Source: Streptomyces violaceus
Lineage (GTDB): Bacteria; Actinomycetota; Actinomycetes; Streptomycetales; Streptomycetaceae
Reading direction: 5' to 3'
Assembly (NCBI GenBank): GCA_000715635.1
Contig: KL569179.1
Location: 8,392-14,025, forward strand
DNA length: 5,634 bases
The translations under genes and the position numbers were made by a program. Of the stretch, positions 1 to 5,458 are shown piece by piece. Numbering within the stretch: position 1 is the first letter of the stretch; every line of letters begins with the position of its first letter. The notes below the pieces were generated by a model that searched no databases, had not been told where the DNA came from, and saw only the letters and a program-made list of their open reading frames with translations.

Positions 1-3
1 AGG

Positions 4-33
4 GTTCCGAAGGATCGACGATCATCTCGGAAC
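4..33. repeat. Hairpin upstream of tRNA-Glu
   Basis: GTTCCGA (4-10) is perfectly complementary to TCGGAAC (27-33). Inside lies a second short stem, GATC (13-16) with GATC (20-23), around the triloop GAC. It sits seven bases before the tRNA acceptor stem. It could be a processing structure or the end of an upstream transcript (no T-run follows), or chance. The window starts too close to tell. Confidence 0.35.
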
Positions 34-40
34 TGCTAGG

Positions 41-113
41 GCCCCCGTTGTGTAGCGGCCTAGCACGCCGCCCTCTCAAGGCGGTAGCGCCGGTTCGAAT
101 CCGGTCGGGGGTA
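41..113 (+). tRNA. tRNA-Glu (anticodon CUC)
   Basis: The full cloverleaf folds by hand. The acceptor stem is 41-47 with 106-112, with a G-U first pair. The anticodon stem is 68-72 with 80-84, closing a seven-base loop CTCTCAA whose central triplet CTC reads the glutamate codon GAG, the preferred Glu codon in high-GC genomes. The T arm is 89-93 with 101-105 around TTCGAAT. The discriminator base is A113. CCA is not encoded (ACAT follows), so the end must be added by the CCA-adding enzyme, as is common in Streptomyces. A strong hairpin terminator begins ten bases downstream, so this is the last tRNA of its transcript. The presence of another tRNA upstream cannot be judged from 40 bases. Confidence 0.96.
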
Positions 114-120
114 CATACGA

Positions 121-155
121 GAAAGGCCTTCCACTTCGGTGGGGGGCCTTCTTCG
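121..155 (+). terminator. Rho-independent terminator of tRNA-Glu
   Basis: A 12-pair stem, AAGGCCTTCCAC (123-134) with GTGGGGGGCCTT (139-150), closes on a TTCG tetraloop, with two G-T pairs. It is followed by the T-rich CTTCGT. Strength and position right after the tRNA make the role clear. Confidence 0.88.
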
Positions 156-164
156 TGTCCAACC

Positions 165-197
165 TCAGGGGCGCGGGGAACTGCGCGACCAGCCACC
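165..197 (+). repeat. Streptomyces dispersed intergenic repeat (partial copy)
   Basis: The stretch beginning TCAGGGGCGCGGGG and running through AACTGCGCGACCAGCCACC matches, from memory, a short motif found many times in intergenic and 3'-flanking positions of Streptomyces chromosomes. It contains a short GCGC/GCGC hairpin (171-174 with 183-186). It lies in non-coding DNA between the tRNA terminator and the ndgR 3' end. The downstream boundary is uncertain. A degenerate version of the frequently associated 'GGCGTTTGAGG' motif may be present at 262-272 (GGCGTTGAGG). Function is unknown; it is identified by recall, not by search. Confidence 0.55.
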
Positions 198-243
198 GCG
201 GGTCGGTGCTCGCCGGCGAAACCGCACCTACTACGGCGCCTGG

Positions 244-286
244 TCGGGGAAAAGCCTGCCGCGGCGTTGAGGCCTGCTCTCCCCGA
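244..286 (-). terminator. Candidate terminator of ndgR
   Basis: TCGGGGA (244-250) and TCCCCGA (280-286) form a perfect 7-bp inverted repeat. An inner stem, GCCT (254-257) with AGGC (270-273), lies within it. The structure begins 15 bases beyond the ndgR stop codon on the minus strand. There is no clear T-run, which is usual for Streptomyces hairpin terminators. Confidence 0.45.
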
Positions 287-301
287 AAGCGATCAGTCGG
301 T

Positions 302-1018
302 TCAGCCAGTGCGTCGCAGCGCCTCGGAGAGGCGCCCGGCCGCATCGATCACAGCCTGCGCATGCATCCGGCCAGGGTGACGCGTCAACCGCTCGATCGG
401 CCCGGACACCGACACGGCCGCCACCACACGGTTCGACGGCCCCCGCACCGGCGCGGAGACGGACGCGACGCCCGGCTCGCGCTCGCCGATCGACTGGGCC
501 CAGCCCCGGCGCCGCACGCCCGACAGGGCCGTCGCCGTGAAACGGGCGCCCTGCAGACCGCGGTGCAGTCGCTCCGGCTCCTCCCAGGCCAGCAGGATCT
601 GTGCCGAGGAGCCGGCCTTCATCGTGAGCGTCGAGCCGACCGGGACCGTGTCCCGGAGTCCGGACAGACGCTCCGCCGCGGCGACGCAGATACGCATGTC
701 GCCTTGGCGGCGGTAGAGCTGCGCGCTCTCGCCCGTGATGTCACGGACGTGGGTGAGCACCGGGCCGGCGGTCGCGAGGAGACGGTCCTCACCCGCGGCC
801 GCGGCGAGTTCTGCCAGGCGAGGGCCGAGAATGAAACGGCCCTGCATGTCGCGCGCCACCATGCGGTGGTGTTCCAGGGCCACGGCCAGGCGGTGGGCCG
901 TGGGTCGTGCCAGTCCGGTGGCACCGACCAGGCCCGCGAGGGTGGCCGGACCGGACTCCAGAGCGCTCAGGACGAGGGCCGCCTTGTCCAGAACGCCGAC
1001 GCCGCTACTGTTGTCCAT
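302..1018 (-). CDS. ndgR: IclR-family transcriptional regulator NdgR (AreB-like)
   Basis: This gene encodes a 238-residue IclR-family regulator, the usual length for the family. Residues about 8-65 form the winged helix-turn-helix, with the helices around ATLAGLVGATGLARPTAHRL (25-44). Residues about 80-238 form the effector-binding domain, including GWAQSIGEREPGVASVSAPV (162-181) and the following VRGPSNRVVAAVSVSGP, the most conserved family block. The open frame runs far upstream through leuC, but the ATG at 1018 (MDNSSGVGVLDKA) gives the family length and lies just after a promoter-like sequence. The next in-frame extension would overlap leuC antisense. No Shine-Dalgarno sequence is visible, which fits a leaderless transcript. 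In S. coelicolor (NdgR) and S. clavuligerus (AreB), the orthologue sits divergent to leuCD, binds the shared intergenic region and links leucine and other amino-acid metabolism to antibiotic production. Ligand and sign of control here are inferred from those species. Confidence 0.93.
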   Translation of the reverse strand: MDNSSGVGVLDKAALVLSALESGPATLAGLVGATGLARPTAHRLAVALEHHRMVARDMQGRFILGPRLAELAAAAGEDRLLATAGPVLTHVRDITGESAQLYRRQGDMRICVAAAERLSGLRDTVPVGSTLTMKAGSSAQILLAWEEPERLHRGLQGARFTATALSGVRRRGWAQSIGEREPGVASVSAPVRGPSNRVVAAVSVSGPIERLTRHPGRMHAQAVIDAAGRLSEALRRTG

Positions 1019-1024
1019 GAAACG

Positions 1025-1053
1025 ATACTCGCGTCTCACTCTGTGAAACGCAA
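1025..1053 (-). promoter_or_regulatory. Candidate ndgR promoter (leaderless)
   Basis: On the minus strand TTGCGT (1053-1048) is separated by exactly 17 bases from GAGTAT (1030-1025). Six further bases lead to the A of the ndgR ATG at 1018, which would then be the transcription start. The -10 hexamer keeps the A at position 2 and T at position 6 typical of vegetative Streptomyces promoters. The absence of a ribosome-binding site upstream of ndgR supports a leaderless mRNA. This is inference from spacing; no mapped start is available to me. Confidence 0.5.
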
Positions 1054-1055
1054 GT
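1027..1055. promoter_or_regulatory. 29-bp inverted repeat, likely NdgR operator
   Basis: The left arm ACTcGCGTcTCAC (1027-1039) and right arm GTGAaACGCaAGT (1043-1055) flank TCT. Eleven of 13 positions pair (lower case marks the mismatches). Symmetry this extensive is unlikely by chance and fits the palindromic sites of dimeric IclR proteins. It covers the whole interval from -10 to -35 of the proposed ndgR promoter, which predicts autorepression, and it sits upstream of leuC. AreB and NdgR are known to bind this intergenic region in other Streptomyces. The exact site assignment is mine. Confidence 0.7.
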
Positions 1056-1214
1056 TCAATTTTCCGTGGAACCCGCCACTCTGGAAGACACGAAGTCACA
1101 ACGGCCCGTGACGTACGGGCCTGGCGGCGGATGCGCGGAATCCAGGGGCGCGGGCCCGCCTCCTCAAGATCTCTAGTTGGGCCGGCGGATCGTCGTCGGC
1201 CGGAGGGAACAGCG

Positions 1215-2645
1215 ATGGGTAGGACACTCGCGGAGAAAGTCTGGGACGACCATGTCGTCCGGCGCGCCGAGGGCGAGCCCGACCTTCTCTTCATCGATCT
1301 GCACCTGCTGCACGAGGTGACCAGCCCGCAGGCCTTCGACGGCCTCCGCAAGAGCGGCCGCAAGGTGCGGCGCCTCGACCTCACCATCGCCACCGAGGAC
1401 CACAACACCCCCACCCTCGACATCGACAAGCCCATCGCCGACCCGGTCTCCCGGATCCAGCTGGAGACGCTGCGCAAGAACGCCGCCGATTTCGGCGTGC
1501 GCCTGCACCCGCTGGGCGACGTCGAGCAGGGCGTCGTGCACGTCGTCGGGCCGCAGCTGGGTCTGACCCAGCCCGGCACCACCGTCGTCTGCGGCGACTC
1601 GCACACCTCCACGCACGGCGCCTTCGGCGCGCTGGCGTTCGGCATCGGCACCTCCCAGGTGGAGCACGTGCTGGCCACCCAGACGCTGCCGATGTCCCGC
1701 CCGAAGACCATGGCGATCACGGTCAACGGCGAACTGCCCGACGGTGTCACCGCCAAGGACCTGATCCTGGCGATCATCGCGAAGATCGGCACCGGCGGCG
1801 GCCAGGGCTACGTCCTGGAGTACCGCGGCGAGGCCATCGAGAAGCTCTCGATGGAGTCCCGCATGACCATCTGCAACATGTCGATCGAGGCCGGCGCCCG
1901 CGCGGGCATGATCGCCCCGGACGAGACCACCTTCGCGTACCTCCAGGGCCGCCCGCATGCCCCCGAGGGCGCCGACTGGGACGCGGCCGTCGAGTACTGG
2001 AAGACGCTCAGGACGGACGAGGACGCCGAGTTCGACGCCGAGGTCGTCATCGACGCCACCGAGCTGGCGCCGTTCGTCACCTGGGGCACCAACCCCGGCC
2101 AGGGCGCACCCCTTTCGGCGTCCGTCCCCGACCCTGCTTCGTACGAAGACGCATCGGAGCGCTTCGCCGCCGAAAAGGCCCTGGAGTACATGGGGTTGGA
2201 GGCGGGACAGCCGCTGCGCTCCATCAAGGTGGACACCGTCTTCGTAGGCTCCTGCACCAACGGCCGCATCGAGGACCTGCGTGCCGCGGCCGAGATCGTC
2301 AAGGACCGCAAAGTCGCCGACGGCGTACGGATGCTGGTCGTCCCGGGCTCCGCGCGGGTCGGTCTGCAGGCCGTTTCCGAGGGTCTGGACGTCGTCTTCA
2401 AGGACGCCGGCGCCGAATGGCGGCACGCGGGCTGCTCGATGTGCCTGGGCATGAACCCCGACCAGCTGGCCCCGGGTGAGCGCTCCGCGTCCACCTCCAA
2501 CCGCAACTTCGAGGGCCGGCAGGGCAAGGGCGGCCGTACGCACCTGGTGTCGCCGCAGGTCGCGGCCGCGACCGCCGTCCTGGGCCACCTGGCCTCCCCG
2601 GCCGACCTGTCCGCCGCCGACACCCGTACGCCCGCTGGAGTCTGA
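1215..2645 (+). CDS. leuC: 3-isopropylmalate dehydratase large subunit
   Basis: LeuC with LeuD isomerises 2-isopropylmalate to 3-isopropylmalate through 2-isopropylmaleate (EC 4.2.1.33), the second step of leucine biosynthesis, in the cytoplasm. The 476-residue length is standard. The aconitase-type [4Fe-4S] cluster ligands are visible as Cys347 ([14 protein letters not shown]) and Cys407 and Cys410 ([12 protein letters not shown]). The aconitase-family block [18 protein letters not shown] is at 126-143. The open frame extends 28 codons upstream to 1131, but the ATG at 1215 is preceded by GGAGGG (1202-1207) at a good distance, and [15 protein letters not shown] is the normal LeuC N-terminus. 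leuD follows after six bases, so the two are co-transcribed and probably translationally coupled. Control by the divergent NdgR is expected. Confidence 0.98.
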   Translation: MGRTLAEKVWDDHVVRRAEGEPDLLFIDLHLLHEVTSPQAFDGLRKSGRKVRRLDLTIATEDHNTPTLDIDKPIADPVSRIQLETLRKNAADFGVRLHPLGDVEQGVVHVVGPQLGLTQPGTTVVCGDSHTSTHGAFGALAFGIGTSQVEHVLATQTLPMSRPKTMAITVNGELPDGVTAKDLILAIIAKIGTGGGQGYVLEYRGEAIEKLSMESRMTICNMSIEAGARAGMIAPDETTFAYLQGRPHAPEGADWDAAVEYWKTLRTDEDAEFDAEVVIDATELAPFVTWGTNPGQGAPLSASVPDPASYEDASERFAAEKALEYMGLEAGQPLRSIKVDTVFVGSCTNGRIEDLRAAAEIVKDRKVADGVRMLVVPGSARVGLQAVSEGLDVVFKDAGAEWRHAGCSMCLGMNPDQLAPGERSASTSNRNFEGRQGKGGRTHLVSPQVAAATAVLGHLASPADLSAADTRTPAGV

Positions 2646-2651
2646 TCAGCC

Positions 2652-3245
2652 ATGGAAGCCTTCACCACCCACACCGGCCGGGCCGTCCCGCTGCGCCGCA
2701 GCAACGTCGACACCGACCAGATCATCCCCGCCCACTGGCTCAAGAAGGTCACGCGCGACGGGTTCGAGGACGGGCTGTTCGAGGCCTGGCGCAAGGACGC
2801 GTCGTTCGTGCTCAACCAGCCCGAGCGGCAGGGCGCGACCGTCCTGGTCGCCGGCCCCGACTTCGGCACCGGCTCCTCCCGCGAGCACGCCGTCTGGGCG
2901 CTGCAGAACTACGGCTTCAAGGCCGTGATCTCCTCCCGCTTCGCCGACATCTTCCGCGGCAACTCGCTCAAGAACGGCCTGCTCACGGTCGTTCTGGAGC
3001 AGAAGATCGTGGATGCGCTGATGGAGCTCGCCGAGAAGGACCCGCAGGCCGAGATCACCGTCGACCTGGTCGCCCGCGAAGTGCGCGCCGAGGGCGTCAC
3101 CGCCTCCTTCGAGCTGGACGAGAACTCCCGCTGGCGGCTGCTGAACGGCCTCGACGACATCTCGATCACCCTCCAGAACGAGGCGGACATCGCCGCGTAC
3201 GAGGCGAAGCGCCCCGTGTTCAAGCCGCAGACGATCCAGATCTGA
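2652..3245 (+). CDS. leuD: 3-isopropylmalate dehydratase small subunit
   Basis: This is the 197-residue swivel-domain subunit that completes the isopropylmalate isomerase active site with LeuC. Family blocks are present: [10 protein letters not shown] (18-27), [17 protein letters not shown] (68-84, with the substrate-binding SSRE loop) and [18 protein letters not shown] (94-111). Length and both termini are normal. It starts at ATG 2652, only six bases after the leuC stop. GGAG at 2637-2640, inside the last leuC codons, is a plausible though slightly distant ribosome-binding site, so coupling to leuC translation is likely. A perfect hairpin terminator lies about 60 bases downstream, making a two-gene leuCD operon. 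Confidence 0.98.
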   Translation: MEAFTTHTGRAVPLRRSNVDTDQIIPAHWLKKVTRDGFEDGLFEAWRKDASFVLNQPERQGATVLVAGPDFGTGSSREHAVWALQNYGFKAVISSRFADIFRGNSLKNGLLTVVLEQKIVDALMELAEKDPQAEITVDLVAREVRAEGVTASFELDENSRWRLLNGLDDISITLQNEADIAAYEAKRPVFKPQTIQI

Positions 3246-3304
3246 TCCGGAGCACGAACCGCCGCTCCTGAACAAGGCGACTTTCGGCCACCGCAACACC
3301 CCCT

Positions 3305-3337
3305 CTGTACCCCCGATCAGCCCGATCGGGGGTACAG
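3305..3337 (+). terminator. leuCD terminator hairpin
   Basis: CTGTACCCCCGATC (3305-3318) pairs without mismatch with GATCGGGGGTACAG (3324-3337) around a five-base loop, AGCCC. It is followed by CTGTGTCTG, only weakly T-rich. It lies 59 bases after the leuD stop. A 14-bp perfect stem in this place is convincing as the end of the operon. Confidence 0.88.
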
Positions 3338-3472
3338 CTGTGTCTGCACCCGAACGGCCCTGCCCGCCCGGAGGGCGCCACTCAACTTCCCACGTTATGC
3401 CGGTGGTTGCCGGGGTACGCGAGGTGTACAGCCGTGACTTCCACGTGTGCCCGGAAGGCCGTTTGCGGCGGT

Positions 3473-3498
3473 AGTTGTCCCCTGCGCAGGCGACAACT
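3473..3498. promoter_or_regulatory. 26-bp near-perfect palindrome upstream of the 76-codon gene
   Basis: AGTTGTC C CCTGC (3473-3485) is mirrored by GCAGG C GACAACT (3486-3498). Twelve of 13 base pairs match, with no spacer; the one mismatch is 3480/3491. It lies 24 bases before the ATG at 3523 and, if that gene is leaderless, is centred near -38, over the -35 region. It is not followed by a T-run, and it sits about 135 bases past the leuCD terminator, so an operator for a dimeric regulator is likelier than a terminator. I do not recognise the cognate protein. Confidence 0.6.
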
Positions 3499-3516
3499 CG
3501 CCCCAGATGGCACAAT
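3490..3516 (+). promoter_or_regulatory. Possible promoter of the 76-codon gene
   Basis: CACAAT (3511-3516) lies six bases before the ATG at 3523, the spacing expected for a -10 element of a leaderless mRNA. The -35 is poor: GCGACA (3490-3495) has four consensus bases but only 15 bases of spacing, and it overlaps the palindrome's right arm. A weak -35 would fit an activator-dependent promoter. Confidence 0.3.
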
Positions 3517-3522
3517 CTGTGC

Positions 3523-3753
3523 ATGGAACACGACGGCCAACTCGAGCTCTATGCGGCAGTCGCGGGCCAACTCAAGGAAGCGCACGCAAGGGTGCGCGCA
3601 CTGCAAGTCCCGGAGGGCGTACGGATGGCGCTGACCCGGAAGCTGCTGGTCATTACGGCCGCGGCCAAGCACGATCTCGCCGAAGCGGCAAGGCGGCTGG
3701 AACGGTTCACCGTGGACCTCGACGAGGGGCATCTCCCCGACGAGGAACGCTGA
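3523..3753 (+). CDS. Small conserved-looking protein of unknown function
   Basis: The frame encodes a 76-residue protein starting MEHDGQLELYAAVAGQL and ending LDEGHLPDEER. I do not recognise a family. It reads as all-helical: a first helix of about residues 5-25, a central LTRKLLVITAAAKHDLAEAA stretch (about 32-52) and an acidic C-terminal tail. There is no signal peptide, membrane span or cysteine. Codon use has the strong GC third position of real Streptomyces genes, and I recall a short hypothetical gene (SCO5555) at this place between leuD and hupS in S. coelicolor. The ATG at 3523 is preferred over an upstream TTG at 3475, which lies inside the palindrome. No ribosome-binding site is visible, so it may be leaderless. 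No terminator separates it from hupS, so some read-through into hupS is possible. Confidence 0.75.
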   Translation: MEHDGQLELYAAVAGQLKEAHARVRALQVPEGVRMALTRKLLVITAAAKHDLAEAARRLERFTVDLDEGHLPDEER

Positions 3754-3809
3754 ACCGGACGACACCGTCGAGTTCGATGCGGCACAAGGGTGAGAAGCCC
3801 GTTTCGTGT

Positions 3810-3838
3810 TTGATTTGCGGTATATATCTGCCTAACGT
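3810..3838 (+). promoter_or_regulatory. hupS promoter
   Basis: TTGATT (3810-3815), a 17-base spacer, then TAACGT (3833-3838) is a good match to the vegetative (HrdB-type) pattern TTGAC-17/18-TANNNT. The spacer is unusually AT-rich for this genome (TATATAT at 3821-3827). The predicted start near 3845 gives a leader of about 45 bases before the GTG of hupS. Confidence 0.65.
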
Positions 3839-3889
3839 GCGAAAAAGCTTGAACACTTTCGTTCTGGCGATGTCTCCGAAGGGGAAGAC

Positions 3890-4534
3890 GTGAACAAGGC
3901 GCAGCTCGTAGAAGCGATTGCCGACAAGATGGGCGGCCGTCAGCAGGCCGCCGATGCTGTCGACCACGTACTGGACGCCATCGTCCGCGCGGTCGTCTCG
4001 GGTGAGCGGGTCTCGGTCACCGGCTTCGGTTCGTTCGAGAAGGTCGACCGTCCGGCGCGCTACGCTCGTAACCCCCAGACGGGCGAGCGGGTTCGGGTCA
4101 AGAAGACCTCCGTTCCGCGCTTCCGCGCGGGTCAGGGCTTCAAGGACCTGGTCAGCGGCTCGAAGAAGCTGCCGCGTGGTGGCGAGGTCTCGGTCAAGAA
4201 GGCGCCGAAGGGCAGCCTGACCGGCGGTGCCGGCGCGACGGTCAAGAAGGCCGCGGCGAAGAAGGCGACGACCGCGAAGAAGGCCGCCGCGAAGAAGGCC
4301 ACCGCCAAGAAGACGACGGCGAAGAAGGCGACCACGAAGACGGCGGCCGCGAAGAAGACGACGGCGAAGAAGGCGCCCGCCAAGAAGACCACGGCGACCG
4401 CCAAGAGCACCGCCGCGAAGAAGACCACCGCCAAGAAGGCCCCGGCGAAGAAGGCCACGGCCAAGAAGGCGCCCGCCAAGAAGTCGACGGCGCGCAAGAC
4501 CACCGCCAAGAAGACCACCGCCCGCAAGAAGTAA
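3890..4534 (+). CDS. hupS: HU-family nucleoid protein with lysine-rich histone-H1-like tail
   Basis: This 214-residue protein is a two-part nucleoid-associated protein. Residues 1 to about 92 are a complete HU domain, beginning [16 protein letters not shown], with the DNA-binding arm signature [20 protein letters not shown] (45-64) and the arm-tip proline at 62 that kinks DNA. Residues about 118-214 are a low-complexity tail of AKK, KKTTAK and KAPAKK units holding 35 lysines and no acidic residue. The start is GTG at 3890, with an AAGGGGA ribosome-binding site (3879-3885). This architecture is that of Streptomyces HupS (DdbA in S. lividans), reported to be developmentally regulated and to help compact spore nucleoids; mycobacterial HupB has a similar layout. 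The second Streptomyces HU, HupA, lacks the tail. The gene has its own promoter and ends before a strong bidirectional hairpin. Confidence 0.96.
   Translation: MNKAQLVEAIADKMGGRQQAADAVDHVLDAIVRAVVSGERVSVTGFGSFEKVDRPARYARNPQTGERVRVKKTSVPRFRAGQGFKDLVSGSKKLPRGGEVSVKKAPKGSLTGGAGATVKKAAAKKATTAKKAAAKKATAKKTTAKKATTKTAAAKKTTAKKAPAKKTTATAKSTAAKKTTAKKAPAKKATAKKAPAKKSTARKTTAKKTTARKK
4241..4531 (+). repeat. Degenerate AAG/GCC codon repeat encoding the HupS tail
   Basis: Almost 300 bases are built from repeated AAG-AAG, GCC/GCG and ACC/ACG codons, encoding 97 residues of Lys/Ala/Thr/Pro. KAPAKK occurs three times, at residues 161, 183 and 193. The composition creates long arginine- or leucine-rich open frames on other frames and strands that are artefacts. 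Unit number is likely to differ between species through slippage or recombination. Confidence 0.85.
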
Positions 4535-4557
4535 GCGCGCCGGGGTACTCACGCGAC

Positions 4558-4586
4558 GGGCCGGACTCCCGCATGGAGTCCGGCCC
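4558..4586. terminator. Bidirectional terminator between hupS and the cofC operon
   Basis: GGGCCGGACTCC (4558-4569) pairs perfectly with GGAGTCCGGCCC (4575-4586) around the loop CGCAT. It lies 23 bases after the hupS stop and 20 bases beyond the stop of the convergent small gene, so it can serve both transcripts. No T-run is present on either side. Confidence 0.8.
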
Positions 4587-4606
4587 GCGGCGTGTTCAAG
4601 CAGAGG

Positions 4607-4810
4607 TCAGAGGGTCTGCAGCGTCACCAGAGTGATCCTGAGGTCGTCCTTCGCGCCTTCCACCTCGATGCGCACGCGCTGCCCAGGGCGCAGCAGCCTG
4701 AGCCCCCCCGCGTCGAACGCCGGCGCGTCGAAGGGCACCGGGGTGCCGTCGTCCAGGAGCACCTGTCCGCTGCGGCTTTCGGGGTCGTACGTGTACGCGG
4801 TCGCCTGCAT
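4607..4810 (-). CDS. Small OB-fold-like protein, function unknown
   Basis: This gene encodes 67 residues, starting MQATAYTYDPESRSGQVLLD and ending RITLVTLQTL. The pattern of a short strand with G-x-V, a DDG turn, then F, then LRPGQRVRIEVEG and a final hydrophobic strand resembles the five-strand layout of cold-shock (CspA-type) OB folds. The aromatic RNA-binding motifs RNP1 (KGFGFI) and RNP2 (VFVH) are missing, so nucleic-acid binding cannot be assumed. The ATG at 4810 is nine bases after the cofC stop, with only a weak AGG for a ribosome-binding site, pointing to co-transcription and coupled translation with cofC. From memory a gene of this size (SCO5557) occupies the same place in S. coelicolor. 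The gene is probably real because of its codon bias and tight packing; its role is unknown. Confidence 0.75.
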   Translation of the reverse strand: MQATAYTYDPESRSGQVLLDDGTPVPFDAPAFDAGGLRLLRPGQRVRIEVEGAKDDLRITLVTLQTL

Positions 4811-4819
4811 GGCCGCAGC

Positions 4820-5458
4820 CTACTGCCCGGGGATCAGCAACCGCGCGGCGGCCGCGGCCGTATGAGGACCGACCCCCAGGGCCAGCGCGTTGCGCAGGTC
4901 GTCGCCGGTGTCCACGTCCTGGCGTACGGAATCCACGTCGGCAAGACTCAGTTCCACGGCCCCGGAGGCGCGGTGCCGGGCCCGGGAATCGGTGCCGAAG
5001 GCGGGGAGCAATTCACGGCCCGGGGTGGCGGCCAGCAGGGTCGTACCGATTGCGGCCGCGTCCGGGAGAAATGCGCGCGGGAATTCAGTGGCCGCGTCGA
5101 GTACCCGAGTCAATTCCGGCGGGCGCAGAGCAGGCAGATCGGCGTTGAGCGCGGCCACCGGACTTCCGGGGCGGGTGGACCGTATGATCCCCGCCCCGTG
5201 CGCGAGAGCGGCGTTGAGGCCGCTGCCCGGCTCGTCGGGGATGATCGCGGCGCCGAGTACGGCCAGCTCACGGCCCGCCCGGGCGTCGTTGGTGACGACT
5301 GCCACATCCCGTACCGCGGGGCAGGCCAGCGCGGCCGCCACGGTGTCCTGGGCGAAGGCGAGCGCCAGGCCCGGCCGCAGCCCGTCGTCCGCGGTGTCCG
5401 CAAGCCTGCTCTTGGCCTGGGCCAGGGGTTTCAGGGGTACGACCAACGTCCACTGCAC
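4820..5458 (-). CDS. cofC: CofC/FbiD-family guanylyltransferase of coenzyme F420 biosynthesis
   Basis: This 212-residue GT-A-type nucleotidyltransferase activates the three-carbon F420 precursor with GTP. In archaea CofC uses 2-phospho-L-lactate; the mycobacterial orthologue FbiD uses phosphoenolpyruvate, and the product is used by FbiA/CofD. Landmarks are the N-terminal nucleotide loop VVPLKPLAQAKSRL (6-19), GLNAAL (80-85), the metal-binding NADLPAL (105-111), GTTLL (138-142), AFGTDSRARHRASGA (153-167) and DVDTGDDL (181-188). Length is normal and the domain complete. The start is GTG at 5458, with GAGGGA (5474-5469) about ten bases upstream; starting here gives the family N-terminus. It is the first gene of a minus-strand pair with the 67-codon gene. 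In Streptomyces cofC usually lies apart from fbiA/fbiB, as here. Which substrate is used cannot be read from sequence, though actinobacterial membership favours phosphoenolpyruvate. Confidence 0.93.
   Translation of the reverse strand: MQWTLVVPLKPLAQAKSRLADTADDGLRPGLALAFAQDTVAAALACPAVRDVAVVTNDARAGRELAVLGAAIIPDEPGSGLNAALAHGAGIIRSTRPGSPVAALNADLPALRPPELTRVLDAATEFPRAFLPDAAAIGTTLLAATPGRELLPAFGTDSRARHRASGAVELSLADVDSVRQDVDTGDDLRNALALGVGPHTAAAAARLLIPGQ

Larger units (their letters stand above)
1019..1214 (+). promoter_or_regulatory. ndgR-leuC intergenic region with possible leuC leader
   Basis: This divergent gap must hold the leuC promoter. My best but weak guess is TTCAAT (1055-1060), 16 bases, then CACTCT (1077-1082), giving a start near 1089 and a leader of about 125 bases. 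That would put the centre of the inverted repeat at 1041 near -48, suitable for an activator. The only short frame starting here, GTG at 1108 ending at TAG 1174-1176, has 22 codons and one leucine codon, so it does not resemble a leucine attenuator peptide. Confidence 0.35.

Noticed and set aside
1108..1176. Possible leucine leader peptide ahead of leuC
   Set aside because: The 22-codon frame has one leucine codon and no following terminator/antiterminator pair I could find.
1180..1203. Short hairpin (GGCCG with CGGCC, or CCGGC with GCCGG) touching the leuC ribosome-binding site
   Set aside because: Five-base GC stems are expected by chance at this composition; nothing else suggests translational control.
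1131..1214. Upstream ATG start for leuC adding 28 residues
   Set aside because: The extension is not LeuC-like and lacks a ribosome-binding site, whereas the ATG at 1215 has GGAGGG at proper distance.
1019..1792. Very long minus-strand frame extending ndgR upstream to 496 codons
   Set aside because: The extension runs antisense through the intergenic operator and the leuC N-terminal region and has no IclR similarity. The 238-residue product from 1018 is the normal family length.
1173..2588. Long minus-strand open frame opposite leuC (471 codons), plus similar long frames opposite leuD and hupS
   Set aside because: Antisense frames stay open because of the GC-rich third position of the real genes; the products are low-complexity and match no family.
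4227..4865. Arginine/proline-rich frame and leucine/glycine-rich antisense frames over the hupS tail
   Set aside because: They are out-of-frame readings of the AAG/GCC codon repeat, and hupS is clearly the real gene.
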